Assembly (NCBI RefSeq): GCF_000003815.2
Contig: NC_049989.1
Span: forward strand, 17,244,287 to 17,308,286
Length of the DNA: 64,000 bases
Direction: 5' to 3'
Source: Branchiostoma floridae
Taxonomy: Eukaryota > Chordata > Leptocardii > Amphioxiformes > Branchiostomatidae
Part shown: positions 12,358 to 23,955 of the stretch, in pieces
Layout: every line of letters starts with the position of its first letter
Numbering within the stretch: position 1 is the first letter of the stretch
Position numbers and translations under genes: made by a program
Notes under the pieces: generated by a model
Seen by the model: the letters and a program-made list of their open reading frames with translations, nothing else
What the model was told of the DNA's origin: nothing
The model's database searches: none

Positions 12358-13287
12358 TTAACAACAAATGGGGGGTGGGCTAAAAGTGCCCGCGCCGACT
12401 TTGACCTCCTATAGCTTCCAAACGGCTTGTGCTAGAACAACCAAACTTGTTAAGTTTTCCTAAAATATTGTTCGCAACAATTAAAAAAAAAATGGGTAAG
12501 TTTATGATTTTTCGTGTTGCCATGGCAACGGGTTTCTGAAATGCAAATTTTACAAAAATCACTAATTTTGGTTTAAACTATGGGATTTTAAGATTTTCTT
12601 GCTAAACTAAACTTCTTTTCATATATATTCAATATCCAACACATCTAAGTTAAACATTTATAATTAAATATTCATAAATTATGCTAATGAGATGGCGTAA
12701 TTTGTCAAAATCCAAGATGGCCGACAATATCATGATTTAAAGTATAACAAGCTTATTTTCACTCAGATTTCATCACTACGTGGTCTTTTCTTACAGAAAA
12801 CATTCATGTGAACGTTTTTAATCCATTTCCATGGGGTTTTAGCGTTATATGTTGAAAAAAATGTATCTTGAAAAATTTAAGGTTCATAATCCAAGATGGC
12901 GGATAGCTAAACTACAGATGACGTCATTCTATGACGTCATTTTGACGTCGTTGCGTCGGCTTTTGACAACAGAAGTCTTATAACACTTAAATATTAATAA
13001 TAAACCTTTATTGGTAACTTTTTGAGTGAGATATTTAAGTATTATGGGAATTTCCCGTTTTAGCCAAAAATATCAATGTATGACGTCATAATTACGTCAT
13101 ATTACGTCATAATATTATAAAAATTCAGGAATTATAAAACTCGATGAGCACAACCACCCCCCCCCCCCTTGCAAATTTGGTGATCGTACAGTAAGCCGTT
13201 TTGAAAATACGAAGGGGCGGTCGAATGAGCTTCCCCCCCTCCCCCAGGCCAGGGAAGGCCCAAAAAGCCCAGTGTGGATAGGGTTAA
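12358..13287. mobile_element. TTAA-flanked element, family A copy 1
   Basis: The right end reads AGTGTGGATAGGGTTAA, the reverse complement of TTAACCCTATCCACACT. The left end begins with TTAA but its TIR is eroded (ACAACAAATGG then GGGTGGGCTAAAAGTGCC). Internal landmarks are the perfect X-box GTTGCCATGGCAAC at 12516, AAGATGG at 12714, TGACGTCA at 12919, 12932 and 13081, and a poly-C tract near 13150. It aligns with the elements at 45979, 49617 and 62335. No coding capacity is seen. Confidence 0.75.
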
Positions 13288-13640
13288 ATATCACGATAGT
13301 TGAAGAAATGTAAATGCAACATTTTACTTTATGTTGTACTGCAAATTAGACAATCATTGGTGAATTGGATCATACCAAGGTCAGCTTGATCACCATTGCC
13401 ATTACAGCATCACCAAAATATAAGATAGAGGTTTTTTTTTTTTAATTTGAAGGCCGATGCAAGGATGGGCACTTACAAAAACACCCAATGCAAAATATGT
13501 AGATGTTGGATTTCAAAAAATTAATTTAAAGTCATAACACTAAAAAGTTATGAAAACCTTCTTGAATGTACGGAAATATCTATCTCAATCGTCCAGTTTC
13601 TAGATATCAGACATATAAGACACACTAGAAACACTTTTAG
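13288..13640. other. No gene seen
   Basis: AT-rich spacer between the TTAA element and transposase copy 2. Nothing recognisable. Confidence 0.4.
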
Positions 13641-14160
13641 ACTAGACTCCCTCTTTCTCCGTGACCCGTGACCGGAGGTGCTTTTTTTTGCCGCCTTGTC
13701 TTTGTTTTCTGACAGGCTTTGTGTGTAACTTCGACGAATGGTTTAGGTAACCAATACAGGCTGGAAAAAGTGTATCAATGCTTCTTTTATATAAACCAAA
13801 CTTTTTATATAAACCCAACTTTGAACACGCACATACATTATATATACCAATGGTTTGAGAATTACCATGGGAAAAAAATTAATATTCCACAAAAGTTGCA
13901 TAGAGACTATATGCTATACTATGTACAGGGCAACAAAGACAGCAATTGTAAAAGGGCAGCTTATTACGTTGATACTATCGCCACACAAGTTTCAAATACA
14001 CATTACATTATATATGTATTACAATGAAATAGTAACAGTACAACTTGACGATAAAAAATGTTAACATCGACTAAAGAAAATCAATATTTATAAGTTTATC
14101 ATTTACAACTTATTTGCACATCTGGACACTAGTAACAATTGTCCGGTGAAAATTTCTTAC

Positions 14161-15011
14161 CCTGTAAAATGGCATGCCGGCTCGGGACAGTAGTACTAGT
14201 GGCTGTGTACGTTGCCAGTAGCTCGCGATCGCGGGCAGTCTTCTTTCCGCTCTCATACTGGATTTATACCTTGAAAATCCTCTAATGGGCTATCATGCTG
14301 GCCCTTCTTTGCGTACGGGGCAGTATATAGTAGAGTAGATTCATCCCTCAAGCTACCGCGACATCTTGCACACTGCTGTCGTCCTTCAGAAAGACATCTG
14401 GAGCCGCATAGTTCAAGTTTTGCAAGGTCACTCAAGGTCAGGGCAACCTGCCCCAAGGATCTAAGGTGCAATATGTACCAGGGCAGAATGCACTGGAAAG
14501 GTATATAAGTGCAAACTTCACTGTACTTGTGTCATTTAGCCTCTAGCCACTGAAGAAGCTGTACATAGCGAAACTAGTTTGGCCGACAGGCTGAATAAAA
14601 GTTCAAAACTTGAACTATGCGGCTCCAGATGTCTTTCTGAGGGACGACTGCAGTGTGCAAGATGTCGTGGTAGCTTGAGGGATGAATCTACTCTACTATA
14701 TACTTCTTTGCGTACGGGACAGTTTCATGTCTTTGACGAGCCTGTTGAGATGTACCAGGGACGTTTTTTTTCTGGAGGTGGGGAACCAGCAGGTAGAACG
14801 GCAGGTTGCTCTTCCCGGTGGCTCTTTTGTTGAAGGCGTTGTACCACCCCTTAACGTCGCTGTTTGATATGATACTCAATGTCTCCGGAATATGCCTTGA
14901 CGAGTTGATCCAGTTGTCTATGTACTCGGCAAAGGTGAGCAGGTGGCTACCGTTGCCCGAAGTGAAACACCTTCCACTCCAGTCGAAATCAAACTCAGTG
15001 TTGTAAAAATA
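14161..15011 (-). pseudogene. Decayed MULE-like transposase, copy 2, C-terminal exon
   Basis: A minus-strand exon opens after an acceptor (GCAGATGTAG) at 15011 and ends at a GTAAG donor at 14160. It reads YFYNTEFDFDWSGRCFTSGN, then LLTFAEYIDNWINSS, NSDVKGWYNAFNKRATGKSN and LPFYLLVPHLQKK. The segment DVKGWYNAFNKRA followed by LPFYLLVPHL matches the conserved end of MULE-type DDE transposases (usual form DVEGWHxxLNxRA). A run of A residues just after KK shifts the frame; the other frame continues as LVHLNRLVKDMKLSRTQRR. A fold-back element (14324-14702) interrupts it as well. Relative to copy 1 the second half is better preserved. It is non-functional. Alternative: another DDE family sharing the GWH motif. 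Confidence 0.5.
14304..14722. mobile_element. Fold-back element with about 100-bp inverted arms and 20-bp flanking direct repeats
   Basis: The left arm (about 14324-14427, starting TATATAGTAGAGTAGATTCA) and right arm (about 14599-14702) are near-perfect reverse complements of about 100 bp separated by a loop of about 170 bp. The flanks 14304-14323 and 14703-14722 are direct repeats, CTTCTTTGCGTACGGGGCAG and CTTCTTTGCGTACGGGACAG. Transposase copy 1 has a single version of this flank at 1254, so the repeat is a target-site duplication of about 20 bp. The loop contains GTATATAAG and ACTGAAGAAGCTGTACATAG followed by CGAAACTAG. It is non-autonomous and its class is uncertain. Confidence 0.65.
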
Positions 15012-15301
15012 CTACATCTGCATTTTGGTCTTTGTCCCGTTTAAAAATAGTTTTTCGTTTAATTCAAGCGTATCTCTTATTCTTAACATTCAAGGATAAA
15101 CAATTCAGATCAGCCATACCCACCGGCATGGTCACCAAATGTAACAAGTTATCTAGCACATTTTATTTCCTTTGGACGTAAGATCCTTACCATAGTACAG
15201 AAAAGTTTGAGCGTCAAAACCATAATTCTGAAAGTCCAATAAATCATAAGCTAGATCATTTCCAAGTTCATTATCCGTGAGTAGAGAGAAGTGCTCCTCA
15301 C

Positions 15302-16050
15302 GCGCGTTGTCAGGTGGTGGTGTCCCCGTCCACAGGTGTTCCGTGTGCCTGCCTCTGCGATGCCGGAGGACTGGAATCGCTGGTCGTACTCAGCCCTGTC
15401 TTCCTGGCAGTGCTGGCTAATACCAGACGCATTCTCGTCTCCTTTATTTATCAGCCTTGTCGGGACGTTGTCTCGCTCGCTGGGAACTTCCCACAGCTGC
15501 CGAGCAGGGGACTTGGATCTTTTTCGGCCCCTGATATTCTTGTCATGCCAAAGTGACTTTGGGCTGACATTCTCGTTAGCTGGTATCTCGGAAGTACTGT
15601 TGCTAACATCTGCCTCATGTCCAAGGTAGAGACGATTAAAACTTTCCTCAATGGTATCTTCGGGCGATGGTGAATGGATCTCCCGTACGGTGGTGATGCA
15701 TTGACAGCAAGGTCGCCTTGCTTGTGTCCTGACATGACACAGACGATGTCGTTGGAAAGATCGTGCTGTAGTGCCCCAGGCCTCTTGAGAGGACAATTCC
15801 CGCATTTCATGTCTTCCAGCTTCTTGTGCTACTGCTCTCGGTGTTTCATAGCACCTAGGTGGTTACAAAATGTCAGCTTAGTCGGCAAAGTTTTGGCAGA
15901 GATTTTAATAAACATGAACCTGTTGCTGTTCTTCCAGCGTTTCAGCTTCCTGTCCTCGTCGCGGTCCTTCTTATGAGCATACATGAGAGCTCTTCATAGT
16001 TTGCAACCGAAGCGCTCAAGGGTTTCCTCTGTAGGTTTTGCATGTTGATT
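15302..16050 (-). pseudogene. Possible N-terminal part of MULE-like transposase copy 2
   Basis: Minus-strand frames at 15805-15302 are hydrophilic and protein-like (ITTVREIHSPSPEDTIEESF, then WHDKNIRGRKRSKSPARQLW) and end at a GTGAGG donor. Farther upstream, about 16000-15810, another frame reads KLKRWKNSNRFMFIKISAKT and KLEDMKCGNCPLKRP with a stop inside. A C...C...EIHSPSPED pattern is compatible with the end of a FLYWCH-type zinc domain, which often precedes a MULE domain, but this is weak. Two frames overlap over 15805-15450, so an indel is likely. The downstream homologous exon is at 15011. Confidence 0.35.
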
Positions 16051-17820
16051 CAACCGGATGTGGTAGGATAAATTCTATGAACGTGTTTGCACAAAGGGTT
16101 TTGGTCACAACAGTTGCAGTTATATAAGTTTGAGCAAAGACCTATAGAAGTAAGATAGCTGGCCACAATGGACATTTTTGTCACATTTTTATTCGGTGGT
16201 TGGAGCTGTGTACCATAAATCTTTATTAGTTTGAGATCCGGCACTCCGTTTGCCATATTTACCTCAGTGACGTCATTATCAGAGATAAGTAACCCTCTGC
16301 GATGCCTTTCTATGATCTGCTAATGGAGGTTATTCGTAAAGCAGGCCATGTTTTCTCCTCCAAAAGTGGGCCTCCCCCTTGGTCATAAGCACGTCAATTA
16401 AATAGCCCAGACGGCAATTCAGTACCATATAAGGTTAAATGTTTTAAACGGTTATGGTATGACTGATACACACATACTAGTGTCTGTATTGGCATATGAG
16501 AAGTTTTTGTGACACTTTGCACGCAACTACATCTACAGAAGTAACAGAACTGTTTTACACCACTACTTACTTACATTAAAAGACTATAAAACTACACAGT
16601 AATCATTTTATTTTGCATTCTGCCTCCCTTCATTATCAAGAGTCGACAGCACAGCAGGGAGGTACTTGTGGAGGGGGTCACAGGCTGCGTCGTGGCTCAG
16701 CTAACGTGTATCGTTTGCTTTCTTCAGTGCTTGCTCTGGTCAATGGTGTCGTAATAGTACAATTATATAATGAATAACTGCAGTACTCGAAAATCTAAAA
16801 AAAGCGAACTTAAAGTTATTTACAGGGATGCTTACACCAATTTATATTAATATCAGCCTTATATATAACTGCATATTTAAGCAGCCTACCTAAACCATGT
16901 GCAGTCGTGGGCCTGTATCGAAGAACCTGGCTTGGGGCCGAAGTGTCCTCGGCTTGGGGCCGAAATGTCCAGATTGCAAGGGGGCCGAAGTGTCCATGTG
17001 CTGAAGTGTCCGACATTCACCTAAACAGCTCCCGGGGTTGGGTTCGAAGGTGTTCCGGAAGAAGCACACAAGTTCTCTAGTCTGGCCGACGCTTAGTGTT
17101 TTTGGTTTCAGAGAAGAGTAGATCGAAACTTTACCACACCGATAAAACGGAACTTGAATGGCACCAGTGCAGCAGAACCAGCAAACGGAACATGAACAGA
17201 AGTAAAGTCTTAAAACGTAACCTTACCAAAGTTTTAAAACCGTTTAAACCTCTAGGTGTGGCCCCTAGGCGCTTTATATTAGTTTCTATCTAGTAGAAAA
17301 CCTCTAGCCGCACGCCCCACTCATCTGCAGTCAAAGATGAGCGGGTCTTGAAGGACGATGTGCACATTTCACATGCGAGTCCCCATGTTGAAGACACACA
17401 TTATGGCAAACACCTTTTCGTACTCTTCTTCCCTGAATGGACCCTTATGTACGTGTACTTCGAATTTTTTTCTACTGGAGAATGTCATGTTGCATTACTA
17501 ACACCGGTAAGGTCTCTGCCTGTGTAGCTCTTATGTTGTGGGTTCATAGCCTCGCAGAGCACAGTGCCCTATGGGTAGATTTTCTCTACGTAGAGTTCTC
17601 ATGTGGACGTGAAGTGCCCCTTTTGTTGCGAAACGCCTTGCACACTCCCTGCACTCGTGTGGCTTTTTCCTTTTCATCCCTGTAGGTGGTTATCTGCACA
17701 GAATAAGTTATGAAGTAAATATAGACAATAAGATGGAAAGTAGTAAATATAGACAATAAGATGGAAATCAATCATACGTTCTGTGTTAGGCATAGTACTT
17801 ACGCACACATCGAATATCAA
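16051..17820. other. No gene seen; short GGGGCCGAAGTGTCC repeats
   Basis: There is no convincing gene. At about 16931-17010 a 15-bp motif GGGGCCGAAGTGTCC and variants occur four times with short irregular spacers, giving a short repetitive frame on the minus strand that I regard as spurious. Confidence 0.4.
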
Positions 17821-17827
17821 CGCATTA

Positions 17828-18013
17828 CTACACCAAGATAACGAAGTTCAATATAATTATTTGAAAGAATTTGATTTTTTGTATTTCTGAGTTCCGCAGG
17901 TTATGGCCATGTGTCTGTTCACGGTCATGACTTTTACTTGCGTCGTTGATCATACATACGAAGATGGCCGGGCTTAGTTTGGTGCCTTGCGGCACACCTG
18001 CGATGTATCCCAA
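17828..18013 (-). pseudogene. LINE reverse transcriptase fragment
   Basis: The minus-strand frame reads GYIAGVPQGTKLSPAIFVCM then INDASKSH. GVPQGTKLxPxxFxxxIND is the motif just before the catalytic YADD motif in non-LTR reverse transcriptases. Only this short piece is recognisable; no YADD is seen downstream in frame. A truncated, dead LINE copy. Confidence 0.5.
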
Positions 18014-18710
18014 TGTCTCTCAGCCTGATGTGGTGGAACCGTAACGTACTTTCTGTCGCCTTCCTGTCTAATGTTTATGAAAATAGCTGAAGTTAGGAAT
18101 GTTAATTGTGGTGTTTTATGTACTCTGGGTTTCTAAAAGTGGAAAGAAGTTGAATTTTTTATGTGAGACTTCGGAAATTTCTCATATAAAAAGTAATTTA
18201 AGTAAAATACTGTCCCTACACGAGCATTAGAATGCAATATCTAAAAAATTCATATATTATAGATTATGGTTCATATTCATAGATTATGGTTGAAAATAGA
18301 ATGAGCATTTGTAGAGACTGATTGTCTTTAAATATTGTTAACCTAAATGTCTTATCTTCTTATAGTTACCGAAGCCTCGGAGCCTGTACACAATGTCTCT
18401 CAGCCTGATCTGGTAGATCCGTGACGTACTTTCTGTCGCCGTCCTGTCTATGTTTATGAAAAAAAAAGCTGTAGTTAGTAATGTTAATTATGGTGTTTAT
18501 GTACTCCGGGTTTCTAAAAGTGAAAAAAAGTTGAACTTTTTTTACGTGAGACAGAAAATCCGAATCTTCAAGTTTTGGACCTAACCCATGAACAGTCCAA
18601 ACGCCAAAGCTTTTGCTTCCACTTCGGAATGTTTTCACTAAAAAAAAAGTAAAATACTGTCCCTATACGAGCATTTGGATGCAATATCTAACAACATTTA
18701 TATATTAAGG
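18011..18710. repeat. Direct duplication pair
   Basis: Bases 18011-18265 and 18389-18710 are two diverged copies in the same orientation, both starting AATGTCTCTCAGCCTGAT and both containing CGTACTTTCTGTCGCC and GTAAAATACTGTCCCTA. The second copy has about 85 additional bases in the middle. No coding function can be assigned. Confidence 0.6.
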
Positions 18711-19017
18711 TTTAAACTAAAGTGAGCACATTAACGTTATATGCGAATACAGATTCAAGAAGTTTTCTCAAAATATATTAGGTTAACATGTATTTCAAAA
18801 AGGAAACAATACAAAGAAATACTATTACGTGTACAAAGCATAGCATGTTCTCCCGAAGTTCATGTAGATGTGCATTTACTCAAATCACTGATGATCATCT
18901 ATTCTGGAGCTATCTTTGGTTAAAAAAACATTTTGCTGGTCTTCAGAACAACAGATTTAACACTGGGAACTTCCACATCAGGTATGTGCATAAGAGGTCA
19001 AACATTGCATTTCATGA

Positions 19018-19822
19018 CAGACATGAATACATTTTTATGACATTTCAGACACCACAACATGGCATATGCCATGTAATTTGATAATGTACTTTGCTATAAA
19101 CTGTTAATCAGTACAATTAAACAACCATATAGAAATTAGTCTGTGTGCAAAATAAATGAGACCTTGAGGTTTTTACAGTCATGATTACTGCATTTAATCA
19201 AAAGAGTATAAAACATTAAGATAAACAAAACAGACTTGGTGCAAATATACAGTGACTAATTAGCTTTGTTCATCAATACGTACAATGTATAATGTATTAG
19301 CTAATTATAAGTATAAAAACAGAATGTGATCCTTCTCGTTTGAATACATTGAACATAACTCTATATGTATTTGTACTGATAATGTCATTGCAGTGCAACC
19401 ATCCTATCCAATTGGATTTTACAAACATACACATCACTAAAAATGGCTGAGTAGGACAGTTCTGATAATCATATTTTGGTAAAGAAGTTTTGTTTAATGA
19501 GGTATGTTAACGTTTGTATGATGATTGATAATACTTGTGACAATTTTGAATAAGTACAGTAACTGCCCTTGCAATTGTCTTGTGTACATAAGCAGGAAAG
19601 CAACGCTATCGTCTACTGTGGGTATGTAATGCCAAAGTTTAGGGTCTCATAACGTGTTCAATCTGTAGAGAAAATGCGACACAATTTCCGTTTAGGAAAT
19701 TAAAAAAAAATCGTTATTGAAGGACAATTGTGTCTTCTTTGTTAATGTGTGAATCACTAGCATACTGTGTGCGTGTTGTAATCAAGAAATAAAAGTGTCG
19801 GTACTAGAATGAAAGAACCGTA
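19018..19822 (+). repeat. Dispersed repeat pair, copy a
   Basis: The stretch matches 22660-23255 from GACATGAATACATTTT near the left end to ATCAAGAAATAAAAGTGT near the right end, with indels. There is no coding frame. It appears to be a dispersed repeat of unknown type. Confidence 0.6.
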
Positions 19823-21399
19823 ATTCCGAGTCATTCTCAAATGGACCTTTTTTTTCAAATTCAATTTTAGAACAATCCATTTTACGGAGCGGAGTAAAAA
19901 TAGCTGAATTTTCAAAGTAAATTTCTGCCTTTCTAGTTATTAATTTTGTTCTTAATTCTACATTACATAGCAATTTGCTTTCGTGTTTCTGTGTGTATAC
20001 TTGGATAAATGATATATGAATATAACATGACAGTAGTTACAGTTTGAAATGGACGATGTGTTCTATGACACTATTCCAAACGGCATCTCGAAATTAATGT
20101 CTCTGAAAACAACTTGTGTTACGATTCCGCAGTCTATATGCTTCATGTCAAAATCGGTGTTCAGATTATAAAGTTCAAATCATCTTAAACTTTCATAGCA
20201 CTGATCATGCGGCACTGTTAAAATACAATTTCGGATATCCGAGCTGGGCCTTCCCTGCCCTGGTATCTCCGCATCGCCCTCTCACATGTTCCATCTCGTG
20301 TATGTCTGATGTTTGTCGCCATTCTCCGGGTAGCAAATTGTGGTCAACACCTTCAATATCCAAAGCAGAATTTATATGGTCGGATATCTGACGCGCATGT
20401 GATGCAGGCTTCTAGCACGCCCTGGACCACTTTATGCTATTGCTGCGACGTATACGTAGTGAGAAATTAAAAGCGTTGAGCCAAACGCATTCTGTACCCC
20501 TTGACTTCCAAGCGAGATGTGGTAGTTGTAGATACTTTTTGCAGAGCTTTTTTTGTAATAGCTCTGAGAGAGTTTGGCTTTATCATGTAGGTTCTGAGTG
20601 CAAAGGCATCATCCCCGAAGATGAAATATGAATTGTCACGTTGTCGCTAGGTAGTAAAAGATTTTTGGCCACGCCTGGGAATAAAAGAAATAAGAATAAA
20701 GTTTTACCCTTCGACAACAAGGTACGTTCATATCCTTAAACATCTTCACTGACACACATGTCAGTACTGCCGTAGCTTTGGTATCAGGTCTTTTCCCCGT
20801 CAAGACTTTTCCCGGTTAGAATTTCTTGGCGTTTTCCCCACAGTGGATGTACGCATGCGTGGGCGTTGGACGGGTCCATTCGCGGATAGGGGTATTGCTA
20901 GAGGTCTCACGTGTTGCTAAATATTACTATGCGCATGCGTGGACTGAACCGTGCTATTATTGAGTATGGGGGTACTTGAAAGTGTAGCTTGTTTAGCATT
21001 CTCATTTTCTCATTGCAGGACATCCGACTGACCCAACTGTGGAGACAAATCGCAACAACAAATCCAGGCGTTATGGACTTATGTTCTTCATTCACATCAT
21101 GGTGGTCACTCATGGGTAACCTTCGAGGTGTATTGAGAAAAAGGAAATTGTCTTCGACAGTTATGCGGTTGTTTACAATAGTTTCAAATGTTTTTTGATT
21201 GGTTCACAGTAAAATGTACGATGAAATAGCCTGTATTCACTTGTGTCAAACACATCCACTTGCACATGCACACACAGAGACGAACGCCCACCCGCCCGCT
21301 CTCGCTCGCTCTTTCTTACACACATGCGGACACACATACACACAGATATTTAAAGCTTTTTAAAGGATGGGGTATATAGGTTTCTCTTCTTTTCATTTA
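19823..21399. other. No gene seen
   Basis: Short frames only. A minus-strand stretch near 20390-20230 (DHNLLPGEWRQTSDIHEMEH) has protein-like composition but no family I recognise and no supporting exon signals. CA/CT-rich sequence lies at 21255-21345. Confidence 0.35.
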
Positions 21400-21921
21400 G
21401 GCCACAGCAAGTAATCTTTATGGATGACATCCTCTACAGACTGCAAAAATAGTGCGATAGGGCGAAAAAACAAAATGGGTGGAAAAAACACGATGGCTAC
21501 ATTTTCAAAATTAGGCACTATAAACTTGTGATGACTCTTGTAACAAGAATAAAAGGGGCAAAACATGGTATCAGAGCCAACAAGGCATTCATTCCTGTAT
21601 TCAAGACATGTACTGATGTGGTAAAAGTGACACTAGTGTTGTAGACTGGCATCACCAACAAAGTTGGTAACCACACTCGTGACTTCCATATTGGTGTCAC
21701 TTTTACAACTATCCATTGAGTTTTTTTTCATTTCTACAACTACAGTCCTGGGTACCTCGCAAGTGCCACTTCTACAAGTACAATTATTAGGCTAAAACGC
21801 AACATATTTGCTCATTTTGGTACTTTATCGTCATGTTGACCATTCCTTGTTTTTTTTTCTGAAATCAGGCGAAAAATAATGCGCACGATGATGTCATCCA
21901 TAAAATTTACTTGATCTGGCC
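21400..21921. mobile_element. Non-autonomous TIR element (GGCCA..AAGTAA family), copy 1
   Basis: The left end is GGCCACAGCAAGTAATCTTT, followed by ATGGATGACATC. The right end in reverse complement is GGCCAGATCAAGTAAATTTT, followed by ATGGATGACATC. The TIRs are therefore about 32 bp. A shorter relative is at 27556-27804. There is no transposase frame. Confidence 0.7.
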
Positions 21922-22659
21922 TTATTCTACATAATGATAATACGTAACATTTTGAAAATCCAGCGGGATTAACAATTGTGATGGTTTTCAATAAATCAGA
22001 GACTAGAGACTGGAATACAGTCAAGTGGGGAAACGGTTCCAGAAAGATCCGCACCAAATTGACTTGTGGAGTTGAACGAGTTGAAAAACACAGCAAGCTA
22101 CCGCAATGTCAACAAAATTGGGCTTCAAGATATTATGAGGTAGGTACCATTTCCTCTTGTCTCTCTGTACACATGTAGTTTGAACGTAGGGCTATAAGAG
22201 TGCTTGGTTTTGCAAAATTTCTTTATAAAAAGGTATTATGATAAAGGAACCCGAAATTTGGTATGATAGTGCATGAGATATTTACTAAAAGGACCCCGTT
22301 ATCATTTTTGGCACAAAATCACTTAAAAATCTCTTCCATAGTATATTATAGTACAGATTTTCGGGGGCTTGTTGGGAATTGTCTACGCTTGCTGGTTGTA
22401 TACAATAATCAGATGTGACTTTTTTTTCTAGTGAACAAACAAAAAAGGGATCTTTCTTTTACTCTGGGTGGCACATGAAATTTTACAAAGGAAACAATAA
22501 TTATTGTATTCTATACTATTTTCTAGCAGATGGAGAGGAGACACCAAGAACGTTGTGCAGACACGTGGGTTTGTGTCTTGATAGAACTTGTCAGTTTGAC
22601 AGTCCCATTATTTACCTCATTCTGGAACTCTAATGTTACCAAAAAGACTGCCCTAACGG

Positions 22660-23255
22660 ACATGAATACATTTTATGACTTTTCAGACACCATAACATGC
22701 ACTGTACTATAAACTGTTAATCAGCACGATTAAACAATCATATACTAATTAGTTTATGTGCAAAATAAATGAAACCTTAAGACAGACACATGATTACCGC
22801 AATTGATGCATCCTTTTTTTAAACAAAAGAATACAAAACATTGAGACAAAACAGACTTGGTGCAAATATACAGTGACTAATTAGCTTTATTCATCAATAC
22901 TTATACATTAGCTAATTATAAGTATAAAACCAGATTGTGATCCTTCTTTTCTGAATACAACATACATAACAATCTTGAATATGTACAATAACTGACCTTG
23001 TCTTGTGTACATAAGCTGGGAAACCACGCTATTGTCTGCTGTGGGTATGAAATATCAAAGTTTTGGGTCTTATAACATGTTCAATCTGTAGACAATATAC
23101 GACACAATTTCCGTTTTTTTAATAAAAAAAACTTTCTTTCTTGAAGAACAACGGTGTCTTCTTTGCTAATCTGTGAATCACTAACAGACTATGTGCGTGT
23201 TTTAATCAAGAAATAAAAGTGTGATTGCTGTACAGTACTAGTATGAAAGAATCGT
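22660..23255 (+). repeat. Dispersed repeat pair, copy b
   Basis: This is the diverged copy of 19018-19822; it keeps the same order of landmarks but is shorter by about 200 bp. Confidence 0.6.
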
Positions 23256-23292
23256 TTAAAAAAAACAGTTTAACAGTGATGTATCAAACTGT

Positions 23293-23664
23293 TCAATAGA
23301 GTTTGATCTTCTTTTGCTTCCATTCCGCAATTTTCGTTTTCCAGTCAATCTCTCTTCTTCTGATCATGGCCGGTGTGCGTTGTAGAATCACTATAACGTC
23401 TGGGTCTGCATCTAGATCATTATCATCATCTTCTTCTTCTTCTCCTTCATCCATCCGTTCTACTTTGATTTCCGGGACAGGGTCTTCGACTACCGCTTCT
23501 TCCATCATCGGTTCGTCTTCATCATCTTCTTCTACATCGGATCGACGGTCAGCACACAACGACCACTGGTTCTCCATATCCAAAATGAAGTCCAACGCCT
23601 CATCCTCTTCAAATGGACGATAATTTTCTGACTGATCCAACAGAAGTTTGATCATTGCTTCCAT
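23293..23664 (-). CDS. Small acidic hypothetical protein (single exon, 123 residues)
   Basis: An intact frame with a true ATG at 23664 encodes 123 residues. Residues 1-40 are mixed and could form a helix (MIKLLLDQSENYRPFEEDEA). Residues 43-95 are dominated by Glu/Asp with an EEEEDDDNDLD run. The C-terminus is basic (RRREIDWKTKIAEWKQKKIK). A TTTCTATAG acceptor lies 10 bases before the ATG, so this may be the last exon of a spliced gene whose first exon is non-coding or unseen. It has no signal peptide or membrane segment, and I recognise no family. It lies between two dispersed repeats, so it could also come from a mobile element. The acidic stretch reflects a GAT/GAA-rich tract, which can stay open by chance. 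Confidence 0.4.
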   Translation of the reverse strand: MEAMIKLLLDQSENYRPFEEDEALDFILDMENQWSLCADRRSDVEEDDEDEPMMEEAVVEDPVPEIKVERMDEGEEEEDDDNDLDADPDVIVILQRTPAMIRRREIDWKTKIAEWKQKKIKLY

Positions 23665-23955
23665 TGTACCCTATAGAAATACAAAACGAAACACATATGC
23701 TTGAGTTTAGTAGTAGTTGAGGAATTCGACACGTTCAGTCGTAGTTGTAACTAAGCGATTTAAGTTTTCGACGTGAGTTTCTATGGCTGCCTCTTAAATA
23801 AGGCTTTTTTACCTCTGTTTCAACAGTTTTATCCGTACTGCTTAAGTACCCGCGTCATGGACCCCGGGGGTAGCGCAAAAATACTATGTTCTGCTACCTT
23901 GCACGAACTTGACCTTGGGTTTTCTTTCGCCCATACAACGCAACTAGTAAAGATG

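Noticed and set aside
14324-14702. Hammerhead ribozyme in the fold-back loop
   Set aside because: CTGAAGA and CGAAAC are present, but the stem II pairing next to the core is not canonical and the third stem was not found.
16816-17016. Minus-strand frame with repeated GHFGPLAIWTFRP-like text
   Set aside because: It results from a short degenerate nucleotide repeat; no exon signals.
23303-23623. Plus-strand Ser-rich open frame
   Set aside because: It is antisense to the acidic minus-strand ORF; serine runs mirror the GAT/GAA tract.
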